Origin: Lutraria lutraria
Taxonomy: Eukaryota > Mollusca > Bivalvia > Venerida > Mactridae
Direction of reading: 5' to 3'
Assembly: GCA_964023205.1 (NCBI GenBank)
Contig: OZ026842.1
Coordinates: 34,239,501 to 34,303,500 of the forward strand
DNA length: 64,000 nucleotides
Position numbers and translations under genes: made by a program. Shown here one piece after another: positions 49,440 to 60,927 of this stretch; within the stretch, counting starts at the first letter, position 1, and each line of letters starts with the position of its first letter. Below the pieces are notes generated by a model. It was not told where the DNA came from, made no database searches, and worked only from the letters and a program-made list of their open reading frames with translations.

Positions 49440-50290
49440 ACATTACATGTAGTTAATGTATCGGTTCTGGCTTCATATGCTAAAAATCCGTAAAATATTT
49501 ACAAAGATTAAATAGCATACATTAGTAATAAGCAACAAAGAATCAAACCCGAAAGCGCAAAATTAGTGTTTTATTGCGATAAACACTGCACCCCTTTATC
49601 GACCTTACCTTATCAGCGTTAACCATCTCTACCTGGGCGTGGTTTATATTATTGAACCGTAAACATTCGCGATTTTGATAGGCTATCAAAATTGTATGGG
49701 ATGATCGATTAATCGAAATTCGTTGATCTCATGAGTTGATAATGATTTGACACTTTTATTGTTAATTACTCGTTTACAAAAAAACACAGTAGGTGATATT
49801 ATCGAATTAAGATTGCCGCCTTATTTGATGACGGATTTCGATGCGGTTTTCATTTTGTAGCGGAAATGTTAATCTAGACTCAGCATTTTGATATTGGTTT
49901 TCATTTTTTATTTAGATCGTATTACGTAAATAAACAGCAGGGTTTAAGGGTACAAAGTGTCTTTAAAGTCAAATATCTAACGAACGGCGGACGATAACAA
50001 AAATCTGAGGCACAGATCCCTGCATTATACAGTTGTACATTTATAGTCATTTTAAAGCTATTTGTTGTAATATATTCCAATATACAGAATCGTTGTTAAA
50101 AAATTTGTAATTTACGTGCGATATTGGTTTATAGACGACCAATCAAATGTAATATTTGTTTCAAATCACTTGCAATGCACTTTATACAGTGGGTTTATTT
50201 TTAGTATATAATTAATGTTTACTTTTTAAATCTATAAATTGGGGAAACTTGATTTGACATAACATTCAAGCCCGATACCATAATATTTGC
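49440..50290 (+). repeat. Dispersed repeat R1, copy C (uninterrupted)
   Basis: The most complete R1 copy. It runs from near TTAATGTATCGG through ACAAAGATTAAATAGC, TGTTTTATTGCGATAAACAC, TTATTTGATGACGGATTTC, CGTGCGATATTGGTTTATAG and CAGTGGGTTTATTTTTAGTA to CTTGATTTGACATAAC. It provides the empty-site reference (ATCGACCTTACCTTATCAGC) for the Harbinger insertion in copy D. Confidence 0.75.
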
Positions 50291-51232
50291 ATTTTACGTG
50301 ATCGCATGGTGTAGAAAACAGCATTATACATGTACTGTAAACCAGGAAATTATTTCGCGCAATTTAGATAAGCGAGTTTCGCGGTCGGGTCGTTCCCGCG
50401 AAAGTAAAACGCAGTATATTATGATAACACTGGGGATACAGGACAACATACACAAATAATATAGTGTAGTACTAGTTAGCTTGAAAAACATATTTTGTAC
50501 TAAACAACTTTTGTTTTGTAAGAATTCGATATTAAGAAAAATTCACCCACTAATATACTTTTACTTAGAAATTTTAGGGTCAGTATCATAGAATAGGGGT
50601 TGGTCGTATAACCATTTGCACGACTTTTTCTTCTCTTATCTAACTGACATCAGATTTATTTGATTCATAGTTTGTAAAAGATCCATAATTACCGTAATAT
50701 ATCATAATAATTATCTATCGTCTTCTTGAAGTACGAAAACATCATCTGCTTTCTTTAAATTTGAAATTTACCAATAGTGCTCAGCAAATCCAAAATGAAA
50801 CTAAACCCACTTACGCGGTTTTTGTTAAACAATCACGTTCAATTTAAATCAGGTTTTGAAGTGTTTGAATTGACTACATGAACAACTACCGATCAATGGG
50901 TTATCTCTTTAATGAGTAAACAGAAGCCATGGAGTAGATTGTCAAAGTTTTATTACGAAATTGTGTATGCTAAGAATCCAACAAACAACAAGATAATGTG
51001 CAAAAAGAAACACAAACATCACAGTGGTGGAAGCAGAGTTTAAACATATAACATATACTATATTTTATTAACATTACATTGTATACAAACAATATGTAAA
51101 ATATTAAACATTTATGATAAAGTTTCGGATATAACACTGTTTAGCATAGTTGATTTAGAATAGTTACTCTCAAACTGAAACAGATGCAACAGAACAAACA
51201 AACACCAAACAATATTTCGTATTTTTAGTTTA

Positions 51233-54200
51233 CGGCTTAGCCAAAATAAAGTGGACACTTGCGTTGCACAAAGGTCAATTTTTACAGTTGGTTTAATCTT
51301 AGAACCGCCATTTGAATTAGTAAGCTGTGACCTTCATGAATAATATTCTAAAGAGATTTCTATGGCGCATGCCCGATAAAAAAGTTACAGGCATATAAGT
51401 AATGGTACCTGTGTGGGCCTACGGACTATACATGTCCAAGCATAACATGTTGTAATAAGATAGCAGACATTGCTATAAGACCATCTTTATTGCTCCTTAA
51501 GCACTGGCAATATGTCTACATCAAAAGTATCAGTCAAACAACTGACTGCTTTAAGGGAGAAAAATATATTATAAGTTAGATTGTAATTACCATTAAGAGC
51601 ATAAAAGAAGTAAAGTTTGCATTTAGCAGTATGATGTAGATAACAACTGAATATGTTTAAATTTACTCTCATACGAACAACAGAGGTGTCTATGATATAG
51701 CCATGGGGCTACGGACTATACATACTATAAGCAATATGTACCATGAGTCCTTAGTATTCATTACCTCAAGCAAATTCAATCAGTTTATGTTAAGCAAAGT
51801 GCATGGACATGTACTGAAATATAATTTATTATCTATTTAGGATATAGCATAAAAGGAAACCATCAAGATAGGCTACAAGTACTATATATGTACCACCAAG
51901 TTAAAAAATGGTAAAAACTGTTAAAACAAAGTCCAACTTGAAACAACATGGAAAACCTTTCCTACTCTAAGAACTATGTACATGTAACTGTGACATAAAC
52001 TAGAAAAAACAAACTTGATTTATGATTCCATAAATTGTCTGTCCAGTTTAAATGATTGTAAATGGCATTAAATCATTGTAAATTGCACAACAGTTTAATA
52101 CTGAGACACATTTTAGACCAGGTCCTTGAAGAAGTACAGAAACCTTCTATTGGTACTAGTAACTCTGCATTTTTGTTGTTTTTTCAGTTTTTTTTTTCAA
52201 ATCTTCAGGGGCGATTTTTTAATATTTTTTTTTTATATAAATATTTTGTTTTAGGTTTTAAAAAAATTCACTATAACATTGAATAGAATAGACTTCTTTT
52301 TACTTTATAAGTGTTTTATCATTTAATAAAAAAAGAAATTATTTTCATTGAATAAAGGCTTTCAATCTTTGCATTTTTGCTTCTACTATCTGATTTTTTA
52401 TTTTATCATTATTATTAAATTGTTTCAACTTGTTGAAGAATTTTTGTAAAGTTATAAAATTCTTTTATAATGTGATTTATTAAATCATTAATAGATTTTA
52501 GTGTATGAAACATTCAGTTGAGATCTTTAAAGATATGTTTTCTTTAAGTTTGATTCATAATAGTTTTATATATACACTAATTTTGATTTTCTTTGTATGC
52601 CTATGTATGGGATTTTTTCTAAATTTTATTTTTCTTGGGAATATTTTTGTCTCCTGTGCGTTGTATTAAAGCTTTTGATCTTGTTGGCTTGAAATTACGT
52701 TCTTCAATTATTGATTGGACAAGTTTCAAGGCCGGCATAATATCAGCCAAGTACTATACCCAGCACCCTGTTTAAATTCTCTTATTCACCCCCACTTTTA
52801 GCTTTTATCCTATCCAATAAATATGATATGATTAGTATTATAATGATACACTTGTTGTGCATAATTATAGATATTTTGTATATGTGATGATGTGATTGAT
52901 AGGCAATTTTCCTTTCATTCTACATACTTTTATAATCCTTTCCTTTTTGCACCATGTGCCTCACCAATTACTAACCAAATCTAACAATGACTGAGTCTTT
53001 TACCTCTATCCTAACTATTTCCTGATGCTTATTATAGTTCAGATTTTTTTTTTGAATTTCACTTCTTCCTAACAAATCAGTGCTTACCCGGTTTAATAGT
53101 CACTCGTTATGGCATCTACTGATGTTTTGTGTGTTTCAATGTAATTATTTTATGTTATATTAGTATCAATTGTTTTTCATTTCATTTTTTCATTGGAATT
53201 GAAAAATATTTAGGAGAAAGTATGATCTTGAGAGAGTTGCTACTGATTTTTAACATTTGACCTCTGAAGTCAAACCTGTAAAAAACAGGCCACTGAAGAG
53301 AAAAATTGGCTCTTATTCACATAGTGGCCTTAATTTAAAGGTGGATGCCAATTTAGTTTTGCTGTTAACATTAATATCTTAACTTATCTGTAATGAGAAA
53401 TTGCATTGTTGATTATGGGAAGACAAACATAAAAACTGTATAGTCCGTAGCCCTTTGGATGGCTTTTATGTTTTGCACCATGTCTGCAGCTAAGCATAAT
53501 AGAATACCCTAAAAGTTGTATTTAATTCATCTGCAAGTATGAAACCACATTTAAAATGCATTTTACACCATACTGTTGCAACATAATGTATGGTTAACAC
53601 GAGTATATATGATCTAAAACCTGCATTTATTGTTAATCTACATTATTGTGTTCAAATATTTCAGATCTTCCATCATTTAATTGTCTCAAAAACTTTGTCT
53701 ACTTGCCATTCACATTCCAGAAGAAATTACTAAAACCACAGCTTTCGTTTTGATTTGACATCCTCATAAGACATGATTTTTAGGGGGGCTACGAACAATA
53801 CAGGGCTACGGACAAAAAGTTATTGGCCATAAAAAGTTTTTGCAGGTCCGCAGCTAGTAATCACTTTATGTGTTGCTGTTCTGCCATTATCTAAAAATAT
53901 ATAACTACATATCATTGACATAAGCAGTCATCTGACTGAAATACCACATGCTGAATTATGATACAAAAACAAATCCTGATTTTGGCTAGGTCAGAAAAAC
54001 TGTGTGGAGAGCTTTTCATAAAAATGCTTGTGATTTTCATGTGTAATTGCATCTCTTTTATGAATAATTGGTGTTTTCTTGATTCATTTAGTAGAGGAAA
54101 TTGTACTTTTTGAATGTGGAATAACCATTGGTGAAGAACTGGAAATGCATAACAAGTGTATACATTTACATTTTTTCACATACCTTTGGCAGTTTTTGTA

Positions 54201-54446
54201 TGATTTGCATTCCGTAAAAAGTATCTTGCAACAGCATAACATGCAAAAATTGGCCTTTTTGGACCTTTGAAACCATATATTTGAAAAACTACTCAAAGCA
54301 CATATATTAAACCATATATCACAAGAAAGCTCATTTAAAGTACTATTCATATACACGTATTTTAAAGAGATGAGATGAACATGAAGTCCAGAACCTTCAC
54401 ATAACATGGGAAAACTTAATTTGTCCACATTACCTTGGCTAAGCCG
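51233..54446. mobile_element. 3.2-kb DNA transposon, TIR CGGCTTAGCCAA, TSD TTTA
   Basis: Present in copy 1 of the receptor unit and absent from copy 2, where the site reads TTTTTAGTTTAATGATG (63024-63040). The ends are CGGCTTAGCCAA at 51233 and TTGGCTAAGCCG at 54446. Similarity extends inward (TAAAGTGGACA and TAATGTGGACA), giving a TIR of about 25 bp. TTTA is duplicated at 51229-51232 and 54447-54450. The interior is AT-rich and holds the string CTACGGACTATACAT at 51419 and 51710 with inverted relatives near 53440 (ATAGTCCGTAGCCC) and 53810. I recognise no transposase, so it appears non-autonomous. A TTTA 4-bp duplication does not place it in a superfamily that I can name. Confidence 0.9.
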
Positions 54447-55470
54447 TTTAATGATGTTTGTTATAAAATCTATTAACAACAACAGCAATAACAAGAAATA
54501 TAACAATAAAACAACAAAGCTTCAATCACGCATAATGTGAAGGTAGTCTAACAAACACTACAAAAATATTCTTGCATTCTCCAGATATTTGACAGATAAA
54601 TTAGTTTAATTATTTCCAAAAAGAAATCACATTGGTTTTGTAATGTCAATTATGAAATCAATTTTAAAAGTATTTCAAGAATGAATGGCTTGCAATGTCT
54701 GCTCAGCCGAATGAAAACTTATACCTAGTTTATTTGAAAATGATAGAAAAGGGATTTTTTGTCAATGCATGGCTAAGGCTGTAAATTCTCTTTGTTTTCT
54801 TAATGTGTTTAGTAAAAACAATATCAAAGGACATTCAAATATTATAAAAAAAACTCGCCATTAATATCTCTTATTTTTTCAAACCGATATTTCTATATCA
54901 TTTTCAATTTCTCAACTGGAAATGTAAAACGCTTATTCTGATTACGTTATCTTTCTGGTCGTTCCAAAGTGGTTTTATGATTGATGTTGTACTGTTGTAT
55001 TGTGGTACATACATGCATATATTGGACACAATAGTTTTATAGCTCATATATATCTGCTATGAAACACAATGGAAATAATAGCATTGTTTAATTCTGAGAA
55101 AAAATGTACCGGAATCTTTAACTAAGTTTATTTCTTATTTAAAACTTAACATAATGTATTTTTATCGGAAAATATGCTTCAATGATCACTTGTTTCATTT
55201 ATTTGCAATTGTATATTATGTTTGAATGACCAAACTTTAATCAAATTACTCAATAGTTGTACATTGTAATTAAATTATGAAGCAATCGCTGAAACCAATC
55301 TAGCGCAAAAGATCCTCGGAAATTTGACTAGAAAATGTACGACACGACAATTTATAATATTTACAATCAAAAGAAAACATGCTGTTTAATCATGTCTGAA
55401 AGTTGATATCAATAGGTGTCCATATACTTAAAACAAAGTAAATTATAAAAATACCTTAATATCACTTAAA
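54447..55470 (-). repeat. Receptor-unit DNA, distal part, copy 1
   Basis: Matches 63029-64000 in the same orientation, from TTTAATGATGTTTGTTATAA to the window end (TATACTT-AAACAAAGTAAATTATAAAAATA at about 55420-55452). It is the continuation of the duplicated unit beyond the insertion. No gene is recognisable in it. Confidence 0.9.
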
Positions 55471-55479
55471 AACTTTCAA

Positions 55480-55935
55480 AAATAACTAAATCCAGAAAAA
55501 TATGTAACAGTGCTAAACATAATCGGTGATCCCTTTTGTACAAAGTCCATTCGAAAATACCTTTCACACAGTTATCTTGAAGTCCCTGCCGCGTGCACGT
55601 TTAGCATGCCTTTTGGAATATACTGAAGCAGTATGCATTACTACAGTAATAAGTAGTTATAAGATGCGTTATGTTGGTCAGCTGCGATAAAATCTAAAAA
55701 ATAAAAAATAACTCCATACAGAAAAACAGACAACGGTGCCCAAATTTCAACTCAAACAAAATCGGTCATCTCGTTTTAACAAATCTATTAGAAAATACTA
55801 TTTATACAATAATGTTGAAATCCCTCCCCCGTGCACGTTTTGTATGCCTTTTGGCGAATACAGTGAAGTACATTTGTAGTATGCATTTCTATAGTGATAA
55901 GTAATTCTAAGGTCCGTGGAGTTGGTCAACAACGG
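55480..55935. repeat. Two-copy local repeat downstream of gene 2
   Basis: Two related segments of about 220 bp (near 55480-55690 and 55705-55935) share AAATCGGTCATC-like, AGAAAATAC, TTGAARTCCCT, CGTGCACGTTT and GTATGCCTTTTGG motifs and a closing GTTGGTCA. They lie in the 3' flank of receptor gene 2. A fainter relative occurs in the 3' flank of gene 1 near 46045-46110. Confidence 0.7.
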
Positions 55936-56213
55936 TTATGTCATCTGATGGAATTCCTGCACGAATGCCGCCAGGTTTATGCTTTTTACAATTAAATCAT
56001 TAGGAACATTTTCACGAACCACGATGTCCAATGTTAGAACAACACAAAACCTTTACAAACATTAAAATACACATCTTAAAGCGTTGTTTTCTCTTGGTGA
56101 GAGAAATTCATGAGAGTATGTGACAGTGGTGTTTTGCGGTACACGAATCGCTTTCAGTAGCGGACAGTTTGTTCGTTAGTCTTAGAATATCTAGATCTCA
56201 GCAATATCGTCTA

Positions 56214-57482
56214 CTACGAACCTCCTATTGCGGTAATCATGATAAAGATAACAAAGCTACCGATTGCGAGCGCTGTGAAACCTATAAATGATATCCGATC
56301 TACCAAGATGCTGATCTTCCTCCATGTAATCCGTTCTGCATCAACGTAGTCAAATGGTCCCTCACTTTCGTCCGTATTGGCATCTTCCAAAGTAATTTTC
56401 TTGTCATGCTTTGGAGTTGTCATCTGCGTCACGCTGTCAGATTTTGGACTTACTTGTGACTTACTTCTACACGAGCATGTTAACTTCCGATACACTGACT
56501 GCAACCAAGCCGGAACCTGTACGGTATCCTCAGTGTAATACCATTTTAGATTGATAACGGTAACAAGGACGATAATACCGCTAGCAATCATGTCAATCAT
56601 TAGTTTGAATGAGATGACAGGCAATGGTTCTGAGCTCTGTGGTAACAAGTCGCTGATAATTGTCAGATATACGGTGATAGCCAGAAGGACCGTGAGAGTG
56701 AATGAAACTCTTTCCCCAGAGTCCGGAGTCAGCAAGAATACGACGACATTCAGTAAACAAAGGAACATTATTGGCAAGAGAACATTAACGATGACAAATT
56801 CTGGTTTTCGCTGGATGGTTAAAATCAAATTAACCTGAGAATTTCCATTTGTTTCAGCTTGAATAACTTCAGATCTTTTTACAGTCCAAGCAGAATTTTC
56901 TTGGTAATTTTTAAAATTGTACTTGTCTGACATTGGGTAAAGTTTTACCTCTGCCTCTTGATAACCAAAGGCAACAAAGTTTGTTTCACATTCCTGTGTA
57001 TCAAACGGGTAGTAAAGAACATTGACCGAGCAGGTGCTGTCAATAAGGTCCATTGGCATCCATATTGCGTCGCCGTTACTCATGTAACGAATTCTGTTCC
57101 ATTTTTTTCCCAACGATTCAACGTCTTCGGCAGGGCTCATTAATATCAACTCTGGTATCCATACATTCTCGTATAAAATCGTTGTTTCAGTGATTCCACC
57201 GTATGACGCAGGATTCCACACCATACTTGCATCATTCCACATCACCATCATAGCACCGACGAACGATAACTTTCCTTGTACTTCATCAAACTCTTTAATA
57301 CTTCTGATTAACACTTGTATTGACACATTGACAGTCTGGGTCTGATCAGTAATAGGACGAACGTTGATATCGTAACCTGTCAGCAAATCACTAACTAAAT
57401 TTTTAGTGTCATTTAGTGTGTTACTGAGTGCTGCGCCTAGCAAGCACACAAATATTATAAAACAACTTTTCAAAACTGCCAT
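56214..57482 (-). CDS. Cys-loop ligand-gated ion channel subunit, nAChR-like (gene 2)
   Basis: Tandem paralogue of gene 1: intronless, 422 residues, start ATG at 57482 in the same context. Signal peptide, glycosylation sites, Cys-loop, M1-M3 and pore residues are as in gene 1. In the first 319 residues I find only three differences from gene 1: L for F at about 124, K for E at about 191, and E for G at about 228. The E lies at the start of M1. After M3 the cytoplasmic loop changes abruptly: different charge pattern, several indels, and a cluster CSCRSKS where gene 1 has CSYRKKS. M4 is again nearly identical, and the protein ends one Ser earlier. The same aromatic-box substitutions are present. 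It is predicted to make cation-conducting pentamers, possibly with gene 1's product. Ligand unknown. Confidence 0.96.
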   Translation of the reverse strand: MAVLKSCFIIFVCLLGAALSNTLNDTKNLVSDLLTGYDINVRPITDQTQTVNVSIQVLIRSIKEFDEVQGKLSFVGAMMVMWNDASMVWNPASYGGITETTILYENVWIPELILMSPAEDVESLGKKWNRIRYMSNGDAIWMPMDLIDSTCSVNVLYYPFDTQECETNFVAFGYQEAEVKLYPMSDKYNFKNYQENSAWTVKRSEVIQAETNGNSQVNLILTIQRKPEFVIVNVLLPIMFLCLLNVVVFLLTPDSGERVSFTLTVLLAITVYLTIISDLLPQSSEPLPVISFKLMIDMIASGIIVLVTVINLKWYYTEDTVQVPAWLQSVYRKLTCSCRSKSQVSPKSDSVTQMTTPKHDKKITLEDANTDESEGPFDYVDAERITWRKISILVDRISFIGFTALAIGSFVIFIMITAIGGS

Positions 57483-57659
57483 TTTCAAACTGCTAGGAAA
57501 TCATAGAAACTTTTAATGTTACATCAAAGTTATATTCATCGATTTCGTAGAAATCACATAAGAATTCCATAAACATAAGTGATAAATGTTATTAATTAAC
57601 GAGTCGGCACTCTAACATTCCCTTTGAATAACTGATCGGATATTAGTAAAGTTACCCGG

Positions 57660-57666
57660 TTATATA
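57660..57666 (-). promoter_or_regulatory. Candidate TATA box for receptor gene 2
   Basis: TATATAA on the minus strand, about 178 bp before the ATG at 57482, conserved with 47915-47921. Confidence 0.35.
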
Positions 57667-57720
57667 GATTAACCTATTTAAGCCAGCCCACTATCCGGAT
57701 CGTGGTCACAAGTAGCAGTA

Positions 57721-57728
57721 TATAAATA
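57721..57728 (+). promoter_or_regulatory. Candidate divergent TATA box (copy 2)
   Basis: TATAAATA on the plus strand, 90 bp before the ATG of the possible exon at 57818. It is conserved with copy 1. Confidence 0.3.
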
Positions 57729-57817
57729 GGTGGTACTAAGGTTTTGATTTATATATTTGCGTAAGTTAAGTTTACCTTGTCACGTTATCTAGATCATTGT
57801 TTAGATTTGTCAATTTT

Positions 57818-57946
57818 ATGGCGACCAGAGAAAGCATGCGAGCTTCGCTTAGTTCTTCTTTCAGTAAGACCTTCATATTTAGACCAACTATGTATGCCAT
57901 CAAAGGCATTTATCAATTAGAAGTTTTACTCGTGCAATACGTCCAG
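57818..57946 (+). CDS. Possible first exon of a divergent gene (copy 2)
   Basis: Open frame of 43 codons from ATGGCGACCAGAG, divergent from receptor gene 2, preceded by TATAAATA at 57721. It ends in phase 0 at a donor-like CAG followed by GTATTT. The peptide (start MATRESMRASLSSSFSK) matches no family I know. The frame is broken in copy 1 by a 10-bp deletion. It is either an exon of an unidentified gene, a noncoding transcript start, or chance. Confidence 0.2.
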
Positions 57947-59179
57947 GTATTTCGTAATCGTCTATTTGTTTGTGTATTGGTCTTAAATATTTTTTTACAA
58001 CATGTTGCATTATTTCAATTTCCTATGCTTTTGCATGTGTTACATGCTTAGAACATGCATGTATTGCGATTTAGCAACAAAAACATAACCCGCGAGCTTC
58101 CGTTTCCAGTTCCCCCGACGGTAGATGATTTTTACAATTGTGTTTTCCAGCTCGAGAATATAGGTTATATGAAAAGAAAAATATCGGCGATTAAATGTCC
58201 TAGACCGAAATAGATCTAGGAACGAATGGAGAAACGGACTGGTTTTTTAGCGAACACCAGCAGCCTTTCCGACTTAGCTGTGTATGTTTAAGGTACCAGT
58301 AATTCGAATTTGTGACAAAATGGCCGTCTGACATTTTAATTTGAGCTATGCATCCTAAAGAAGTGACATTGTTTGATAATTACTGAAATTACATAACTGA
58401 GATGAGTTTTTATCAATAGCTAATGATTAAATGTACATTTCTTCATCAGTAAAATATAACCGCACGGTCTTTACATTTACTTAATGAATTCATAATTATT
58501 ATAATAGCATGTGTGCTTCTGATTAACATGATACATAGATGCTTTTCATGTTAGTCGATTGTACGTTCATATTAACCTTTGATGTTAACAAAACCAGCAG
58601 GATAATTTACACTTTTAGATTTAGCAGACTTTATCATTGCATAGCGTTACTAGTTGGTAATACGTCTTTAGAAAAAAATGATACGTGTTAAAAGAATAAT
58701 GCCTTTTTATAAATCATTCATTAAAGCTAATGAATTGCCATTGGAATACTGCCTGCACTTTCTTCGATATAAAAAGTTTTAGACCTTTTTACCGTTTCAT
58801 AAAATAGAAATAAAAACATATTTTCCCATCCGAGTTCTTCATTTAAAAATGAAATTCAAGCTGGCAACATTTTTGGTTTGATATTACCATAAAATGATAT
58901 TTAAAAAATACAAAGGTTGTATTTGAAACAAATGTTCTTGCCATAAAGGTATGCATGGGAGAAAAACACACCGGATCGCTCAGTTATTGGACAAACAGAA
59001 ACGAATACAAGTGATAAATGTAAGAGTTTATTGGACTTTAAAAAAGTTAATGGGCGTAAAGTATAAACTTCACTTAAAACAATAGCTGGTTTAAAAAATA
59101 ATGGTCAAGGATGACAACTGATATTTAGCAGCTAAACTGATCTAGAGGTGATTTAACTCCCATTATTTGCTACATTACA

Positions 59180-59338
59180 TGTAGTTAATGTATCGGTTCT
59201 GGCTTCATATGCTAAAATCCGTAAAATATTTACAAAGATTAAATACCATACGTTAGTATTAAGCAACAAATAATCAAACCCGAAAGCGCAAAATTAGTGT
59301 TTTATTGCGATAAACACTGCACCCTTTTATCGACCTTA
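59180..59338 (+). repeat. Dispersed repeat R1, copy D (left part)
   Basis: Identical in layout to the start of copy C. It is interrupted after ATCGACCTTA by the Harbinger element and resumes at 61388. Confidence 0.75.
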
Positions 59339-60188
59339 AACCCCTGTCACACTGGGCTGCGACTGTAAGCGACACACTTGCGAACGGCATTCGCGAGATA
59401 GTTTCAAAACTGTCGCGAAAGTTCTGTATTTCTTCGCATGAGTCGCAGGCCCTCGTTTTCTTGTCTCTTGAAATTTCAACATGTTGAAAAAATTCGTGCG
59501 ACAAAATTTATCTCAATATATTCCCAAAATCGTCGCGGAGGTCGCTAACCCATCTCAAACCGTTCACAATATACTTTCCTCGAATTTAGACATGCGAGAA
59601 AATTGAGAACATTAATTTTGTGAGTTGATTGCGACCTATGAAACTAAAATGCGATTGTTTTCAGACAAGAAAGAAATTCCGATGGTCCGTGTACCGGATA
59701 GTCTTAGGACCTCGTGAAGAGCGAAATAATTGCGATATATTTGACAATAAATAAAATATAAACTGCAATGTATCTGCGACATTCCGCGTCTAAATTGCGA
59801 CAAAAGAATTTGTAGAATTGTGTTTGTTGAGTTACGCGCGAATGTCTCCTTTTATTCGCAATATCGCATTTATGTCACAATTTGTTTTCAATTACGTCAT
59901 TTTGACCACGTGACATATCAGTATTATATATTGTTTTCGCCAACGGCTCGCGCTCATTGTAAAAACTGATATCCATTCGAGGAACAACAATTTTCAATAT
60001 GCCACGCTGATGTAAGAAAGGCAAATCTATCCCTGTCCCAAGCTCTCCCCCCCCCCCGCCCAAAGAAACCTAACCTGTCTCAGAGTATGCCGTGTCGGAT
60101 CCGGATGCTCTCTGATACTGCTGCCGCCATCTCGCTCTTGGAATGAAGCTTCTTCATCCAACGCCTGATTGCAAAACGTCACCACCCA

Positions 60189-60670
60189 CTAAAAGTACGG
60201 GACATCAGTGTCGCTTCCGGATAGAGGTTCACTAGGAGATAGATTAGCTTTGCCCTGATCCAGCGCATGGTGTAGACCGCACTCACGAAACACTCCGGCA
60301 TCAGAGTCAGCACCATAGGCTTCCACATGAACATAAATAAACTTGTAGTTGGTGTCTACAAGAGCCAGCATGATATTGGAGTAGAAGCATTTGTAGTTGT
60401 ACATAATACACGCTGCTATCGATGTTGCCACAGCAGTGATGGAAGTTCCAAGTAGTGCTGCTCCTAGAAACCCTGTGCCGCCAACACCCACCCCTCTTCT
60501 GTTGTTAGAAAGCTGAAGCTTGAAGGCTGTTCCGTGATAGTGATCGTATATGGCCTGACATACCTCTCGCACAATTATGCGACGGTGTTGTGGGCCACCC
60601 GGAACCCATAGATCAGCGACATGTACGAATCCCCAGTGACAAGGTACTGAGCGTGTTGGCAGGTTTCAAA
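60189..60670 (-). pseudogene. PIF/Harbinger (HARBI1-like, DDE_4) transposase, broken
   Basis: Minus-strand fragments follow the order of a HARBI1-like transposase but in shifting frames. LVTGDSYMSLIYGFRVAHN (about 60650-60590) gives way, after a one-base shift beside a stop, to IVREVCQAIYDHYHG (about 60580-60535). Then TTEEGWVLAAQGF lies in another frame, and WNFHHCCGNID (about 60440-60400, around the first catalytic Asp of the WNFPHCIGAIDGKH-type motif) in yet another. NYKCFYSNIMLALVDTNYKF and GADSDAGVFREC (about 60400-60270) carry the second DDE region, followed by LSPSEPLSGSDTDVPYF and a stop. A 127-codon frame across this stretch mixes real and out-of-frame sequence, so it is not an intact gene. 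Confidence 0.88.
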
Positions 60671-60756
60671 CCAGTATATAGAGGTTTTCTGAAGGTTTCT
60701 CATGAAGCCTATGACATAAATCTTCCACCATTTTTCTAAGAACTCTGGGTCAATCT

Positions 60757-60927
60757 TAACAAAGTTCTAGAAGGAAAGACTTTTCATCACTTTCTCTGAG
60801 GTGTTTTTTAAGCTTCTCATACATATCATTAAAAGTCATTCTCTCACCCGTACACTCCTCCGCTTTCTTGACCTTCTTCTTCTCCCTTCTCTGCCATTGG
60901 TCGTAGCTTTTTGGACAGGAGACATAC
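60757..60927 (-). pseudogene. Accessory-ORF-like fragment of the Harbinger element
   Basis: Minus-strand stretch with a basic, charged peptide (CPKSYDQWQRREKKKVKKAE, then MTFNDMYEKLKKHLRESDEK) ending at a TAA. Autonomous PIF/Harbinger elements commonly carry a second, Myb/SANT-like or MADF-like DNA-binding protein, and this could be its remnant or the transposase N-terminus. The assignment rests on composition and position only. Confidence 0.4.

Larger units (their letters stand above)
47743..51232 (-). repeat. Receptor-unit upstream DNA, copy 1 (segmental duplication)
   Basis: Matches 57489-63032 in the same orientation once the Harbinger insertion there is removed; both are then about 3.49 kb. 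Differences are scattered substitutions and small indels: a 24-bp segment at 48364-48388 is missing in copy 2, and a 10-bp segment near 48180 is missing here. It includes R1 copy C (49440-50290). No other gene is recognisable in it. Confidence 0.93.

Noticed and set aside
54084..54506. 140-codon minus-strand frame
   Set aside because: Crosses the right end of the inserted transposon and its target duplication, so it cannot be an ancestral gene; low complexity.
46472..57143. Open frames antisense to the two receptor genes
   Set aside because: Shadows of the conserved coding sequence on the other strand.
60189..60572. Intact 127-residue protein
   Set aside because: Only its C-terminal part matches a Harbinger transposase in this frame; the middle is out-of-frame transposase sequence.
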